A stretch of 39,061 bases of DNA from Bradyrhizobium canariense (GTDB lineage Bacteria; Pseudomonadota; Alphaproteobacteria; Rhizobiales; Xanthobacteraceae). The notes under the pieces are model-generated. The model saw only the letters and a program-made list of their open reading frames with translations, was not told where the DNA came from and made no database searches. Shown piece by piece: positions 26,088-33,854 of the stretch. The position numbers and the translations under genes are program-made. How positions within the stretch are numbered: the first letter of the stretch is position 1; the number at the start of each line of letters is the position of its first letter. The stretch spans positions 1-39,061 of the forward strand of contig NZ_VSST01000090.1 in assembly GCF_019402665.1 (NCBI RefSeq), in the 5' to 3' direction.

Positions 26088-26483
26088 ATGACAAAACTGA
26101 TTTTTGGCGCACTTACCATCCTCACCGCGATTGCCACCGCACCTGCCGCGATGGCGCAGGATGCCGCGGCCGGCAAGTCTTCGTTCAACAAATGCCTGGC
26201 CTGTCACGCGATCGGCGAAGGCGCCAAGAACAAGGTCGGCCCCGAGCTCAACGGCCTCGACGGCCGCAAGTCCGGCACCGCGCCGGACTACAACTACTCG
26301 GATGCGAACAAGAATTCCGGCATCACCTGGAACGAGGCCCTGTTCAAGGAATACATCAAGGACCCCAAGGCCAAGATCCCCGGCACCAAGATGGCGTTCG
26401 CCGGCATCAAGAACGAGAACGAGATCAACAATCTCTGGGCCTATGTGTCGCAGTTCGACAAGGACGGCAAGATCAAGCAGTAA
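26088..26483 (+). CDS. Class I c-type cytochrome (c2/c550-like)
   Basis: This 131-residue periplasmic electron carrier has a signal peptide (about 1-23, ending AMA). The heme motif CLACH lies at residues 36-40, with probable axial Met102 in PGTKMAF. The sequence GPELNGLDGRKSG and the C-terminal helix NNLWAYVSQF fit the mitochondrial-like cytochrome c2/c550 class. It could be CycA, but several paralogues are usual in the genus, so I give no symbol. It is divergent from glcD, raising but not proving a link to glycolate oxidation. Confidence 0.9.
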   Translation: MTKLIFGALTILTAIATAPAAMAQDAAAGKSSFNKCLACHAIGEGAKNKVGPELNGLDGRKSGTAPDYNYSDANKNSGITWNEALFKEYIKDPKAKIPGTKMAFAGIKNENEINNLWAYVSQFDKDGKIKQ

Positions 26484-26493
26484 GCGCGTAAGC

Positions 26494-26517
26494 GGCGGCC
26501 GCTAATCGGCGGCCGCC
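26494..26517. other. GC hairpin between convergent genes
   Basis: A 9-bp stem (GGCGGCCGC at 26494-26502 with its complement at 26509-26517) closes a six-base loop just past the cytochrome stop. It overlaps the stop codon of the convergent hydrolase (26502-26504). No T tract follows on either strand, so any terminator role is uncertain. Confidence 0.6.
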
Positions 26518-27458
26518 TGCGCCGGGACGATGTTTCCGATCATCGTCTCGATCTCCGTCTTGACGAGATCGGGCACCGCGTTCTGCACCATGTGGCCGAG
26601 ATCAGGCAGCACGATCAGCTTGGCATTCTGCACGGTGGCAGCGAACGGGCGCGCGTGAATGTCGGTCTTCACCGTCTTGTCGGGTTCGCCGGCGATGATC
26701 GTGACTGGCGCCGATATCTCGCCGTAGCGTGCGACCTGCGCGGCGACCGCTTCCTTCAGCGTCACCAGATCATAGGCATTGGCGATGAACTCGCGCGGGC
26801 GCAGCAGCAGCGGCGTCGCGGAGTCCTGCACGAAACCATCCGGCATCATTTGTGGCAGGAAGACGTTGCGCGCGCCGGGCTCGCTCAGGAAATAGCCCAG
26901 CGGCAGGGTTATGGTGTAGGCGAGCAGCGGGCCGATCACGGGCGTTGCGATGATCTCGTTGTAGCGGCCGACGCCGCCGCGCCAGGGATGGGTGACGGGC
27001 GCGAGCATCACAAGGCCAGCGACGCGGCCAGGATGATCGAGCGCCAGCCGCGCGCCAAGCGCGCCGCTCCAGGAATGCACCACGAAGACCGCGCGATCGA
27101 TCCCGAGTTTGCCGAGCGCCTCATCGATCATCCGCGCCTGCACCTCCGGGGTCGAATCCTGCCGCCGCGCCCGCGTGCTCCAGCCATGACCGGGACGGTC
27201 GATCAGTATGACGCGATGATCCCTGGCGAGGAGATCGCCGAGCGGCCGCCGCATCGCCTCGAGGTTGGAGCTCGCGCCGTGCAGCATCACGATCGGCAGG
27301 CCCGAATCGCGCGGGCCGATATCGACAAGGTGAAGTACGGCACCATCGACCTCGATCATCCGGCCTTGCGGTGGAAAGGCGCGTTGCACGGCGAGGACGC
27401 CGGCCTGCGTGACCAGCGCCAGCACAACCAGCGCGGTCACGACTGACATCACGATCAT
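26502..27458 (-). CDS. Alpha/beta hydrolase, membrane-anchored
   Basis: This 318-residue serine hydrolase has an N-terminal hydrophobic segment (about 4-25) that would anchor or export it. The oxyanion loop is MLHGASSN, the nucleophile Ser129 lies in VHSWSGA, Asp260 in GEPDKT, and His289 in LGHMV. The cap domain runs from about 155 to 235. DRPGHGWS matches the epoxide hydrolase/haloalkane dehalogenase-like branch, but substrate cannot be inferred. The Gly before His-Ser in the nucleophile elbow is replaced by Val, a mild oddity. A shorter start three codons on (27449) is possible. Confidence 0.82.
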   Translation of the reverse strand: MIVMSVVTALVVLALVTQAGVLAVQRAFPPQGRMIEVDGAVLHLVDIGPRDSGLPIVMLHGASSNLEAMRRPLGDLLARDHRVILIDRPGHGWSTRARRQDSTPEVQARMIDEALGKLGIDRAVFVVHSWSGALGARLALDHPGRVAGLVMLAPVTHPWRGGVGRYNEIIATPVIGPLLAYTITLPLGYFLSEPGARNVFLPQMMPDGFVQDSATPLLLRPREFIANAYDLVTLKEAVAAQVARYGEISAPVTIIAGEPDKTVKTDIHARPFAATVQNAKLIVLPDLGHMVQNAVPDLVKTEIETMIGNIVPAQAAAD

Positions 27459-27784
27459 GGATGGAATCCGGGCGATCCAGGGCACAGGGCAGTTACGTGG
27501 CTTGCGGGCGGCAGTTTCGCCCGGGGAGCCCCCGCGCTCCACTTGAAATGCCGGGGCTGTGGATATGTGCATAATTCAAGCGGTAAAAACGCAACGAAAT
27601 CAATGCTACTCCCCGCAGCACGCAAGCCTCGAAACAGCTTCATGCAGTCGTCATCGCGGCGTCCATATAATCGCCACGGTCGGTTCCGCCATTTAGACGC
27701 AGGTGGGCGCCGATCGTGCTCGCAACCCTCGGGGATGCGGGAAAGACCGGCAGGATTTATCCTGATTTGAACCGGAGAATTTCG
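27459..27784. other. Divergent intergenic region
   Basis: These 326 bases hold the divergent promoters of the hydrolase and of a small protein gene. A TATAAT hexamer at 27667-27672 is preceded at 17 bases by TGCAGT, a weak promoter candidate for the + strand gene at 27785, leaving a leader of about 105 bases. I see no coding region or RNA gene. Confidence 0.45.
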
Positions 27785-27967
27785 ATGAGCCTGAGATCCA
27801 AAGATACTGCGATCGACGAGATCGTGGCAAGCTGCCACGGCGACCTGCGCGGTGCTGTGCGCGCGCTGCTGCTGATCAACGAGCACCTCGAGACGGAGCT
27901 TGCAAAGGCCTACGCCGCAGCGGTCGATCGCGGCCTCGCCGAGCGCGAGGGCAGCGTTTTGCACTAG
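27785..27967 (+). CDS. Small conserved-looking helical protein
   Basis: This 60-residue protein is predicted mostly helical (AVRALLLINEHLETELAKAYAAAVDRG). CGGAGAA upstream serves as ribosome-binding site. One Cys is present and there is no signal peptide. I recall short proteins of this kind in Bradyrhizobium and Rhodopseudomonas but cannot assign a family. The frame is short, so its reality rests on codon pattern, ribosome-binding site and clean fit before the convergent gene. Confidence 0.6.
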   Translation: MSLRSKDTAIDEIVASCHGDLRGAVRALLLINEHLETELAKAYAAAVDRGLAEREGSVLH

Positions 27968-27979
27968 GTCGCTGTCGAC

Positions 27980-28240
27980 CTAGTTCGTGCTGTCCTCGTC
28001 CTTTTCCTCGTCAGGCGTGGGTGCGGGACAGGCGCGGATGGTCGAACGGGCAAGCTTGGCGTCGGCCTTCGATTTGTAAGGACCGTCACCGAACCAGACG
28101 TCGCCGATGATCACGGGATTGCTGGTCACGATGTTGCATTTTCCGGTGGCGCGATTGCCGACCACCCAGAACAGTCCGTCGGCGAGGCTCGCCGTGCCCG
28201 ACGCCAACAGCAATGTACCTGCAAAGATCAAACGCTTCAT
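27980..28240 (-). CDS. Small exported protein of unknown function
   Basis: This 86-residue protein has a signal peptide (MKRLIFAGTLLLASGTASLA). The mature part, about 66 residues, has two cysteines (GKCNIV and RACPAP) likely to form a disulfide, and an acidic C-terminus. The order GNRATGKCNIVTSNPVI with ADAKLA is seen in small Bradyrhizobium periplasmic hypotheticals, from memory. Start chosen at the signal peptide; the longer frame is rejected. Confidence 0.68.
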   Translation of the reverse strand: MKRLIFAGTLLLASGTASLADGLFWVVGNRATGKCNIVTSNPVIIGDVWFGDGPYKSKADAKLARSTIRACPAPTPDEEKDEDSTN

Positions 28241-28364
28241 GGCTGTGCTCCCGCCATGAAGGTAGGCCTGCGGCGGTGCCACCCACACCCCTCGTGACGC
28301 AGCGCGTGTCATCGTGGTTAATCCGCCTGCGTTGCATTCGCTCGAGCAATGATCGACTTGTCCG

Positions 28365-29006
28365 CTAAATATCGCGGCCTTCGACCTTCTCGGTCAGCGC
28401 CTTGACCTGATCGGGGATCTTCTCGAGGTGCGGATTGACGGCGAGCGCCTTGCGGTAGGCCTCGAGTGCGCGCTTTTCGTCGCCGACCTCCTGCATGATC
28501 ATGCCGAGGCCTGCGAGCGCGCCGAAATGGCGGGGCTCACGGATCAACACCTCGCGAATGTCGGCGAGCGAACGGCCATAATCGTTCTGCATGTAGTAGA
28601 GCGTCGCGCGACGATTCCAGGCCTCGATATAGTCGGGCCTGAGCTTGACGACCGAATCCAGCAGCTTGATCGCGACCTCGATCTTCTTTGCGTCGACCGC
28701 GGTCTTGGCCCGCGCCATCAGCAGCGCCGCGGTGTCGCTCGGGGTCTGGATCCAGATCGCCCAGATCCGCGCCTCGACGTGCTTGGCGCTGGCCTCGTCG
28801 GGCGCAGCTTTCAGCGCGCCGAACAGGAAATCGAGATTCTTGGTGCGGTCGACCTTGGGCAGCTTGGCCGGCGCTTCCGGAAGTTTCTTCTGCTTGCCGG
28901 GCGGGCTCGGTGGATCAATCTGCTGTGCCAGCGCCGGAGCAAGTCCGGCGGCTCCCAGCACAAGAGCCAGACACAGGGTGCGCGCGACGAAGAATCTCAC
29001 TGCCAT
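28365..29006 (-). CDS. Exported tetratricopeptide-repeat protein
   Basis: This 213-residue protein has a signal peptide (about 1-27, ending ALA) and a Pro/Lys-rich linker. TPR-like helices run from about residue 90 to 205 (for example AIKLLDSVVKLRPDYIEAWNRRATLYYMQNDYGRSL and ALEAYRKALAVNPHLEKI, each about 34 residues). It should be a periplasmic scaffold. No enzymatic motif is present. It sits 108 bases past rpmJ on the same strand, but a functional link is not expected. Confidence 0.83.
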   Translation of the reverse strand: MAVRFFVARTLCLALVLGAAGLAPALAQQIDPPSPPGKQKKLPEAPAKLPKVDRTKNLDFLFGALKAAPDEASAKHVEARIWAIWIQTPSDTAALLMARAKTAVDAKKIEVAIKLLDSVVKLRPDYIEAWNRRATLYYMQNDYGRSLADIREVLIREPRHFGALAGLGMIMQEVGDEKRALEAYRKALAVNPHLEKIPDQVKALTEKVEGRDI

Positions 29007-29113
29007 GGCCGAAGTCTAAACGCGCAAAGCCGCCCTTGCAAAGCAGGGGCGGCGTCAAACTCGTGTGAGACCGTGGTCTTGCGGGGCGCTCGCGAGCGTC
29101 CGGCAGGGAGAAA

Positions 29114-29239
29114 TCAGCCCTGACGTGCCTTGAAGCGGCGCTGCACTTTGTTGATCACATAGACCCGGCCCTTGCGGCGGACCAGGCGGTTGGCGCGATG
29201 GCGACCGCGCAGCGATTTCAGCGAGTTACGGACCTTCAT
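29114..29239 (-). CDS. rpmJ: 50S ribosomal protein L36, zinc-free type
   Basis: This 41-residue protein begins MKVRNSLKSLRGRHRANRLV and ends FKARQG, the alphaproteobacterial L36 form. L36 binds 23S rRNA and in the classic form holds zinc through a Cys-Cys-Cys-His ribbon. Here all four ligand positions lack Cys, so it is a C-minus type that works without zinc. It is too short to be found by simple ORF length filters. It stands apart from other ribosomal protein genes. Confidence 0.95.
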   Translation of the reverse strand: MKVRNSLKSLRGRHRANRLVRRKGRVYVINKVQRRFKARQG

Positions 29240-29562
29240 GGCAGAATCCTGAACGTTCGAAAGGCCGTGTTCGGCACTACCGTTTCGGCACGCGCGAATG
29301 AGGCAAAATGAGATTTTCCCGCTGGCGGACCGACCGCCCGGGACGGGGCGGTTCTTAAGGCATGGGAGGACCGGATGTCAATGTTAACTGGCCCGATCCC
29401 ACCCAGCAAATTCAGGAAAACAACCCCATGCAAAGTAGAAGCGGCCGGATCGGCCCAATCAGCATCTCGGGCGACGCCTGTCCCACGACGCCTTGTCCCA
29501 CAATGCCTTGCCAAATTCGTTATATCATATAATCAATTCGACAACCCGTCGGGAGGAAACCC
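29240..29562. other. Intergenic region rpmJ / amidohydrolase
   Basis: This 323-base spacer must contain the rpmJ promoter (left) and the amidohydrolase promoter (right). A short near-duplication, CGACGCC followed by TGTCCCAC, appears twice around 29471-29501. The palindrome at 29520-29532 is listed separately. No gene is visible. Confidence 0.5.
29508..29533 (+). promoter_or_regulatory. Palindromic operator over the amidohydrolase -10
   Basis: TTATATCATATAA (29520-29532) is a perfect inverted repeat around a central base. Its right half overlaps a consensus TATAAT -10 at 29528-29533. TTGCCA at 29508-29513 is a possible -35, although the 14-base spacer is short. The start codon is 30 bases further on, after GGGAGG. 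This AT-rich dyad is typical of operators for GntR-type or similar repressors; no candidate regulator gene is adjacent. Confidence 0.6.
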
Positions 29563-30447
29563 ATGCCGAAGCTGAAGCTGCCCAATATCGACGACGTCGT
29601 CGCCATCGATATCCACACCCACGCCGAGGAGCCCTGCGGCACCCATCCCGACGACGGCTATGACGATTTCCAGGCGCAGATGGCCGACTATTTCAAGTCG
29701 CCGCACAAGCATCCGCCGACCGTGCCGGAGACTGCCGCCTACTATCGATCCAAGAACATCGCCGCGGTGATCTTTCCGGTCGACGCCGAGCGCGAGACCG
29801 GCTTCCGCCGCTACAAGAACGAGGAGATGCTGGAGATCGCCTCCGACCATCTCGACGTTCTCATCCCCTTCGTCTCGATCGACCCGCACAAGGGCAAGCT
29901 CGGGGTGCGCGAGGCGCGCAAGCTGATCGAGGAATACGGCGTTCGCGGCTTCAAATTCCACCCGACCATGCAGGGCTTCTACGCCAACGACCGCATGGCC
30001 TATCCGCTCTATGAAGAGATCAACAATGGCGGCGCGATCGCGCTGTTCCACACCGGCCAGACCGGCGTCGGCTCGGGCATGCCCGGCGGCATGGGCATGC
30101 GGCTGAAATATTCCAACCCGATGTACATGGACGACGTCGCGGCCGATTTCCCCGACCTCAAGATCATCCTCGCCCATCCCTCCTTCCCCTGGCAGGAAGA
30201 AGCGCTGTCGGTCGCGACCCACAAGCCGAATGTCTATATCGATCTCTCGGGCTGGTCGCCGAAATATTTCCCGCCGATCCTGGTGCGCTACATCAACTCG
30301 ATCCTGCAGGACAAGATGCTGTTCGGTTCGGACTGGCCGGTGATCACACCCGACCGCTGGCTGTCGGATTTCGCCAAGATCGACATCCGCGATGAGATCC
30401 GGCCGAAGGTGCTGAAGGCGAACGCAAGGAAGCTGCTGGGGATCTAG
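29563..30447 (+). CDS. Amidohydrolase-2 (ACMSD-like) TIM-barrel enzyme
   Basis: This 294-residue metal-dependent hydrolase or decarboxylase belongs to the amidohydrolase-2 group (ACMSD, gamma-resorcylate decarboxylase and oxalomesaconate hydratase types). Metal-site residues appear in order: His18 and His20 (DIHTH), His163 (FHTGQTG), His205 (AHPSFPW) and Asp257 (FGSDWPV). This group usually acts on aromatic or dicarboxylic acids. GGGAGG lies seven bases upstream. It appears monocistronic, with a palindromic operator over its promoter. Substrate is not readable. Confidence 0.88.
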   Translation: MPKLKLPNIDDVVAIDIHTHAEEPCGTHPDDGYDDFQAQMADYFKSPHKHPPTVPETAAYYRSKNIAAVIFPVDAERETGFRRYKNEEMLEIASDHLDVLIPFVSIDPHKGKLGVREARKLIEEYGVRGFKFHPTMQGFYANDRMAYPLYEEINNGGAIALFHTGQTGVGSGMPGGMGMRLKYSNPMYMDDVAADFPDLKIILAHPSFPWQEEALSVATHKPNVYIDLSGWSPKYFPPILVRYINSILQDKMLFGSDWPVITPDRWLSDFAKIDIRDEIRPKVLKANARKLLGI

Positions 30448-30467
30448 GGGCGCACTCGTCAGCGCAT

Positions 30468-30499
30468 TGAGGGCTTCGACGCTGCTATCGAAGCCCTCA
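30468..30499 (+). terminator. Hairpin downstream of amidohydrolase
   Basis: A perfect 12-bp stem (TGAGGGCTTCGA at 30468-30479 with its complement at 30488-30499) closes an eight-base loop, 20 bases past the stop. No T tract follows, so it may stabilise the message end or act with Rho. The remaining 127 bases to the next gene hold nothing I recognise. Confidence 0.6.
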
Positions 30500-30626
30500 T
30501 GCTCAGGTCCTCAAGGCTTAAGACTCAAGGCCGATGCTCGCGCCGCGCAGGTCCAGCACCCAGCTGCGGCCCAAGTTGCGGATGGCGGCCTTGGCGCGGT
30601 GAATCCGATGGCGGCGTCGCGCGCGA

Positions 30627-30974
30627 TCAGTTCACGCTTGCGAGGAAGCCGGCCAGGATTGTCCGGCTTTCGCTGAGCGTCTCGATACGTTCGTCGATCA
30701 GGCCGACCTGCTGAGTGAGTATTTTTCGCAGCTCGTTGCACGGCGTGAAAGCCGGATCGTTGTTCCTTACGCAGGGGAGCAACCGCTTGATGGTTTCGAG
30801 CGTCATCCCCGCGCCGCCGAGCATCTTGATGCGCCGTACGGTTTCCTCTTCGGCCGTGCCATAGTCGCGATAGCCGGAGTTCGTCCGCAGCGGCGCAAGC
30901 AGTCCTTCGCCTTCGTAGTAGCGCAGCATTCGGACGCTGACCCCCGTCCGTCGGGAGAGTTCGCCGATTTTCAT
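30627..30974 (-). CDS. MerR-family transcriptional regulator
   Basis: This 115-residue regulator has the MerR winged-helix domain at residues 1-70 (MKIGELSRRTGVSVRMLRYYEGEGLL). A dimerisation helix follows (about 80-112). Cysteines at about 68 and 79 could be ligand or redox residues, but this short form lacks a larger effector domain. It is divergent from an MDR oxidoreductase across an 84-base gap containing a spacer dyad, so it very likely controls that gene. The signal is unknown. Confidence 0.9.
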   Translation of the reverse strand: MKIGELSRRTGVSVRMLRYYEGEGLLAPLRTNSGYRDYGTAEEETVRRIKMLGGAGMTLETIKRLLPCVRNNDPAFTPCNELRKILTQQVGLIDERIETLSESRTILAGFLASVN

Positions 30975-30984
30975 CTGAAGCCTC

Positions 30985-31016
30985 TTGACCCTCACAGCGC
31001 TGTCAGACCTTACAGA
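30985..31016 (+). promoter_or_regulatory. MerR-type promoter with spacer dyad
   Basis: A TTGACC -35 (30985-30990) and a weak -10 (TTACAG or TACAGA starting 31010-31011) are separated by 19-20 bases, the over-long spacing characteristic of MerR-controlled promoters. Inside the spacer is the palindrome ACAGCGCTGT (30994-31003), extendable to 30991-31006 with one mismatch per arm. It points toward the oxidoreductase gene at 31059. Confidence 0.68.
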
Positions 31017-31058
31017 CTTCGCTCGTCCAAGTGAATGCCACTTGTGAAGGGAGCAACG

Positions 31059-32069
31059 ATGAAAGCCTACCATTTGAATGGCCATGCTGGTGCTGGCCGC
31101 CTTGCGTGCGTCGACGTCGGCAAACCCGAACCCGCCAATGGCGAGGTCCGCATTCGGGTCGAAGCGGCAAGTCTGAATTACCGCGACCTCCTGGTCCTCG
31201 ACCGTGCAGGCCAAGGCGAGCTCAACGGACGCGTTCCACTCTCCGACGGTGCGGGTGTCGTTGACGCCATCGGCGCCGGCGTCGCGCAATGGCGGCTCGG
31301 GGACCGCGTCGCTGCATCGTTCTTCCGCGATTGGATCTCGGGGCCGTTCAAGTCCAGCTATATTCCGTTATCCCTCGGTGGCAACACGATGGACGGAATG
31401 CTGGCTGAGTATGTCGTGCTGCCGGCGACCGCGCTGGTCTCGGTGCCGGCGCATCTGTCCGCGGTGGAGGCAGCGACCCTGCCCTGCGCCGGCGTCACGG
31501 CTTTTCATGGCCTCATCGCACGCGGCGGGATGCGCAAAGGCGACACGCTGCTGGTCCAGGGAACAGGCGGCGTCGCGCTGTTCGGGCTTCAATTCGCAGC
31601 GGCGCTGGGCGCGCGCGCGATCGTGATATCATCCTCGGACGAAAAACTCGCCCGCGCCAAGGCGCTGGGCGGTTCGATCCTCATCAACTACCGCGACACG
31701 CCGGACTGGGATGTCGCCCTGATGAAGGCGACGAATGGCGCCGGCGCCAGTCATATCCTCGAACTCGGCGGTCCCGGCACCTATGACCGATCGCTGCGAT
31801 CGGTCGCTTCGGGTGGCAAGATCGTTCAGATTGGGGTTTTGACGGGGTTCGGTCCCAAGCCCGACCTCGCACGCCTGCAGTGGGAGAATGCCGACATCAT
31901 CGGTGTCACCGTCGGATCGGCCGAACACTTTGTCGCGATGAATCGCTTCCTGACCGAGCATGCGATCCACCCGATCGTCGATCGGGTCTACGACTTCGAC
32001 GAGGTTCCCGAAGCATATGCGCACCTGCGGACCGGCTCACATTTCGGCAAGGTCGTGATCAGGCTTTAG
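31059..32069 (+). CDS. MDR-superfamily NAD(P)-dependent oxidoreductase
   Basis: This 336-residue medium-chain dehydrogenase/reductase has an N-terminal GroES-like domain (RVEAASLNYRDLLVLDRAG at about 41-60). The Rossmann domain is marked by VQGTGGVALFGLQFAAALGA. It lacks the structural-zinc cysteine cluster of classical alcohol dehydrogenases and resembles zinc-free quinone oxidoreductases. The start at 31059 has GAAGGGAGC upstream; an in-frame ATG at 31035 precedes this site and is rejected. A divergent MerR gene likely induces it, which suggests a role in electrophile, aldehyde or quinone reduction. Confidence 0.9.
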   Translation: MKAYHLNGHAGAGRLACVDVGKPEPANGEVRIRVEAASLNYRDLLVLDRAGQGELNGRVPLSDGAGVVDAIGAGVAQWRLGDRVAASFFRDWISGPFKSSYIPLSLGGNTMDGMLAEYVVLPATALVSVPAHLSAVEAATLPCAGVTAFHGLIARGGMRKGDTLLVQGTGGVALFGLQFAAALGARAIVISSSDEKLARAKALGGSILINYRDTPDWDVALMKATNGAGASHILELGGPGTYDRSLRSVASGGKIVQIGVLTGFGPKPDLARLQWENADIIGVTVGSAEHFVAMNRFLTEHAIHPIVDRVYDFDEVPEAYAHLRTGSHFGKVVIRL

Positions 32070-32162
32070 AAACCAGAGGCCCAAGTCGCGATTGCCTCTT
32101 GGACCGATTTCGCTGCGCCTTGTATAGTCCGTGGACCGCAACGATCCCGGGGGACAGGTGAA

Positions 32163-32894
32163 TTGAGTCTCAAAGCCGTTGTCTTCGACGCCTACGGAAC
32201 GCTTTACGATATCCAATCGGTCGCGGAGATCACCGAGGATGCGTTTCCCGGCTACGGTGAGATCATCACGCAGATCTGGCGGATCAAGCAGCTCGAATAC
32301 ACCTGGCTGCGCTCGCTGATGCGGCGCTACCAGGACTTTGCAGCCATCACGCGCGACTCGCTCGCCTATACGTTGCGCGTGCTCGGGCTCGCTTACGAGA
32401 ACGAGGCATTCGAGCGCGTGATCGAGAAGTACCTGCATCTCGATCTCTATCCGGATGCGACGGCAGCGCTCACGGCTCTGAAACCGCGAAAACTCGCCAT
32501 CCTCTCCAACGGCAGTCCGGACATGCTGAATGCGCTCGTGCGCAACTCCGGTCTCGACGCCCTGCTCGATGCCACGATCAGCGTCGACGCGAAGAAGATC
32601 TTCAAGCCGAGCGCGGAGGCCTATGAGCTGATCGGCGAGGTGCTCGGCACCGCGCCGGACGAGGTGCTGTTCGTCTCCTCCAATCCCTGGGATGTCGCGG
32701 GCGCGAAAGCATTCGGGCTGAACGTTGCCTGGATCGAACGGGTGACGCCGGAAGCGATGGCCCTGGCTTGCGTCGAGAACGAACTCGTGGCACCGCTGAC
32801 GATGTTCAAGGCGATCCGCACCCAAATGGACGAGCTCGGCTTTGCGCCGGATCATCGCGTCCGGGCGCTCTCGGAGCTGCCAAGGATTGTTTAG
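32163..32894 (+). CDS. Haloacid dehalogenase, type II
   Basis: This 243-residue HAD enzyme has the type II (S)-2-haloacid dehalogenase set. The nucleophile Asp is in VFDAYGTLYD (residue 9). RSLM around residue 50, SNGSPDML, a Lys-Pro (IFKPSAE) and SSNPWDVAGAKAFG complete the pattern. It would hydrolyse 2-haloalkanoic acids to hydroxy acids, though many members have other natural substrates. Translation begins at TTG after GGGGGACAGG; no in-frame ATG precedes the nucleophile. It probably forms a unit with the YbaK-like gene 41 bases downstream. Confidence 0.93.
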   Translation: MSLKAVVFDAYGTLYDIQSVAEITEDAFPGYGEIITQIWRIKQLEYTWLRSLMRRYQDFAAITRDSLAYTLRVLGLAYENEAFERVIEKYLHLDLYPDATAALTALKPRKLAILSNGSPDMLNALVRNSGLDALLDATISVDAKKIFKPSAEAYELIGEVLGTAPDEVLFVSSNPWDVAGAKAFGLNVAWIERVTPEAMALACVENELVAPLTMFKAIRTQMDELGFAPDHRVRALSELPRIV

Positions 32895-32935
32895 GCATCG
32901 CCGCCCGCCCATAAGTCTGGAATGAGCCGATCTGA

Positions 32936-33412
32936 ATGAGCCTTCAATCCGTTCGCGATTTTTTCGCTGAAAAAGCCCCCGACATATCAGTCATCGAATC
33001 CCCGATCAGCTCCGCGACCGTGCCGTTGGCCGCCGAGGCTTATGGCGTCGAGCCCGGACGCATCGCCAAGACGCTGTCGTTACGGATCGGCGAGCGCGTG
33101 ATCCTGATCGTCGCGGCCGGCACCTCGCGCATGGACAACAAGAAGGTGAAGGCGGCGTTCGGCGGCAAGCCGAAGATGCTGGGGCTGGAAGAGGTCGCGG
33201 AGGTCACCGGCCACGAGGTCGGCGGCGTCTGCCCGTTCGGACTGAAGGCGCCGCTGCCGGTCTATTGCGACATCTCGCTGAAAGCGTTCGACGTGGTGGT
33301 GCCGGCTGCCGGCTCGACCCATAGCGCGGTACGGATCACGCCGGAGCGGATGGCCGAGCTGACCGCGGCGGAATGGGTCGATGTCTGCGAGACCAGATCC
33401 GAAGCGCGCTAA
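32936..33412 (+). CDS. YbaK/EbsC-family aminoacyl-tRNA deacylase
   Basis: This 158-residue protein belongs to the YbaK/ProX family of free-standing editing domains. They hydrolyse mischarged aminoacyl-tRNA such as Cys- or Ala-tRNA(Pro). Family features include RIAKTLSLRIGERVILIVAAG (about 42-62), KKVKAAFGGKPKMLGLEEV and the GHEVGGVCPFGLKAPLPVY segment. Which mischarged tRNA is cleared is not evident. Its TAA overlaps the stop of the convergent gene by four bases. Confidence 0.92.
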   Translation: MSLQSVRDFFAEKAPDISVIESPISSATVPLAAEAYGVEPGRIAKTLSLRIGERVILIVAAGTSRMDNKKVKAAFGGKPKMLGLEEVAEVTGHEVGGVCPFGLKAPLPVYCDISLKAFDVVVPAAGSTHSAVRITPERMAELTAAEWVDVCETRSEAR

Positions 33413-33759
33413 TCATCCTCGTCGTAAGGCCGGGGCTGGGTCGCCGGAGGCGGCGGCGCAGCATTGTATCGTGGCGCCGGCGCGGCGCGATTGCCCGGAA
33501 CCTGCTGCTGCGGCGGCATCTGGTTGTTGGACTGGAACACCGCGCGACAACCGCTGGAGAGCTGGGGCGTATTCTGCCGCAAGCAGGCCGTAATGCGGCT
33601 CACATCAGGGATCTGGTCGCTGCACAGCCGCCATACATCCGGCGTGCAGGCCATCTGCTGCTCCATGGTTCCGCGATACTCTTCAGCGGATGCAACGCCC
33701 TGCGCGGCGATGCCGCCGATCGCAAGCGCCACACCCAGCGCAATCCGCTCTGTTCGCAT
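33409..33759 (-). CDS. Secreted Cys-rich-repeat protein
   Basis: This 116-residue protein has a signal peptide (about 1-25, ending ASA). A small helical domain with four cysteines (MACTPDVWRLCSD, ITACLRQ and SSGCRAVF) follows at about 36-74. That spacing resembles the Cys-rich repeat found in GLG1 and in many short Rhizobiales periplasmic proteins. The tail (about 75-116) is Pro/Ala/Gln-rich and ends in acidic residues. Function unknown. Stop codon overlaps that of the YbaK-like gene. Confidence 0.8.
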   Translation of the reverse strand: MRTERIALGVALAIGGIAAQGVASAEEYRGTMEQQMACTPDVWRLCSDQIPDVSRITACLRQNTPQLSSGCRAVFQSNNQMPPQQQVPGNRAAPAPRYNAAPPPPATQPRPYDEDD

Positions 33760-33854
33760 GTCCGATTCCTTCGCGAGTCTCTCGAATTCTGCTGAATCAA
33801 TGAGACGCGGGGAGGTTCTGGACCAACAAAAAATTGTGAAAACGGGCCAGGAAC

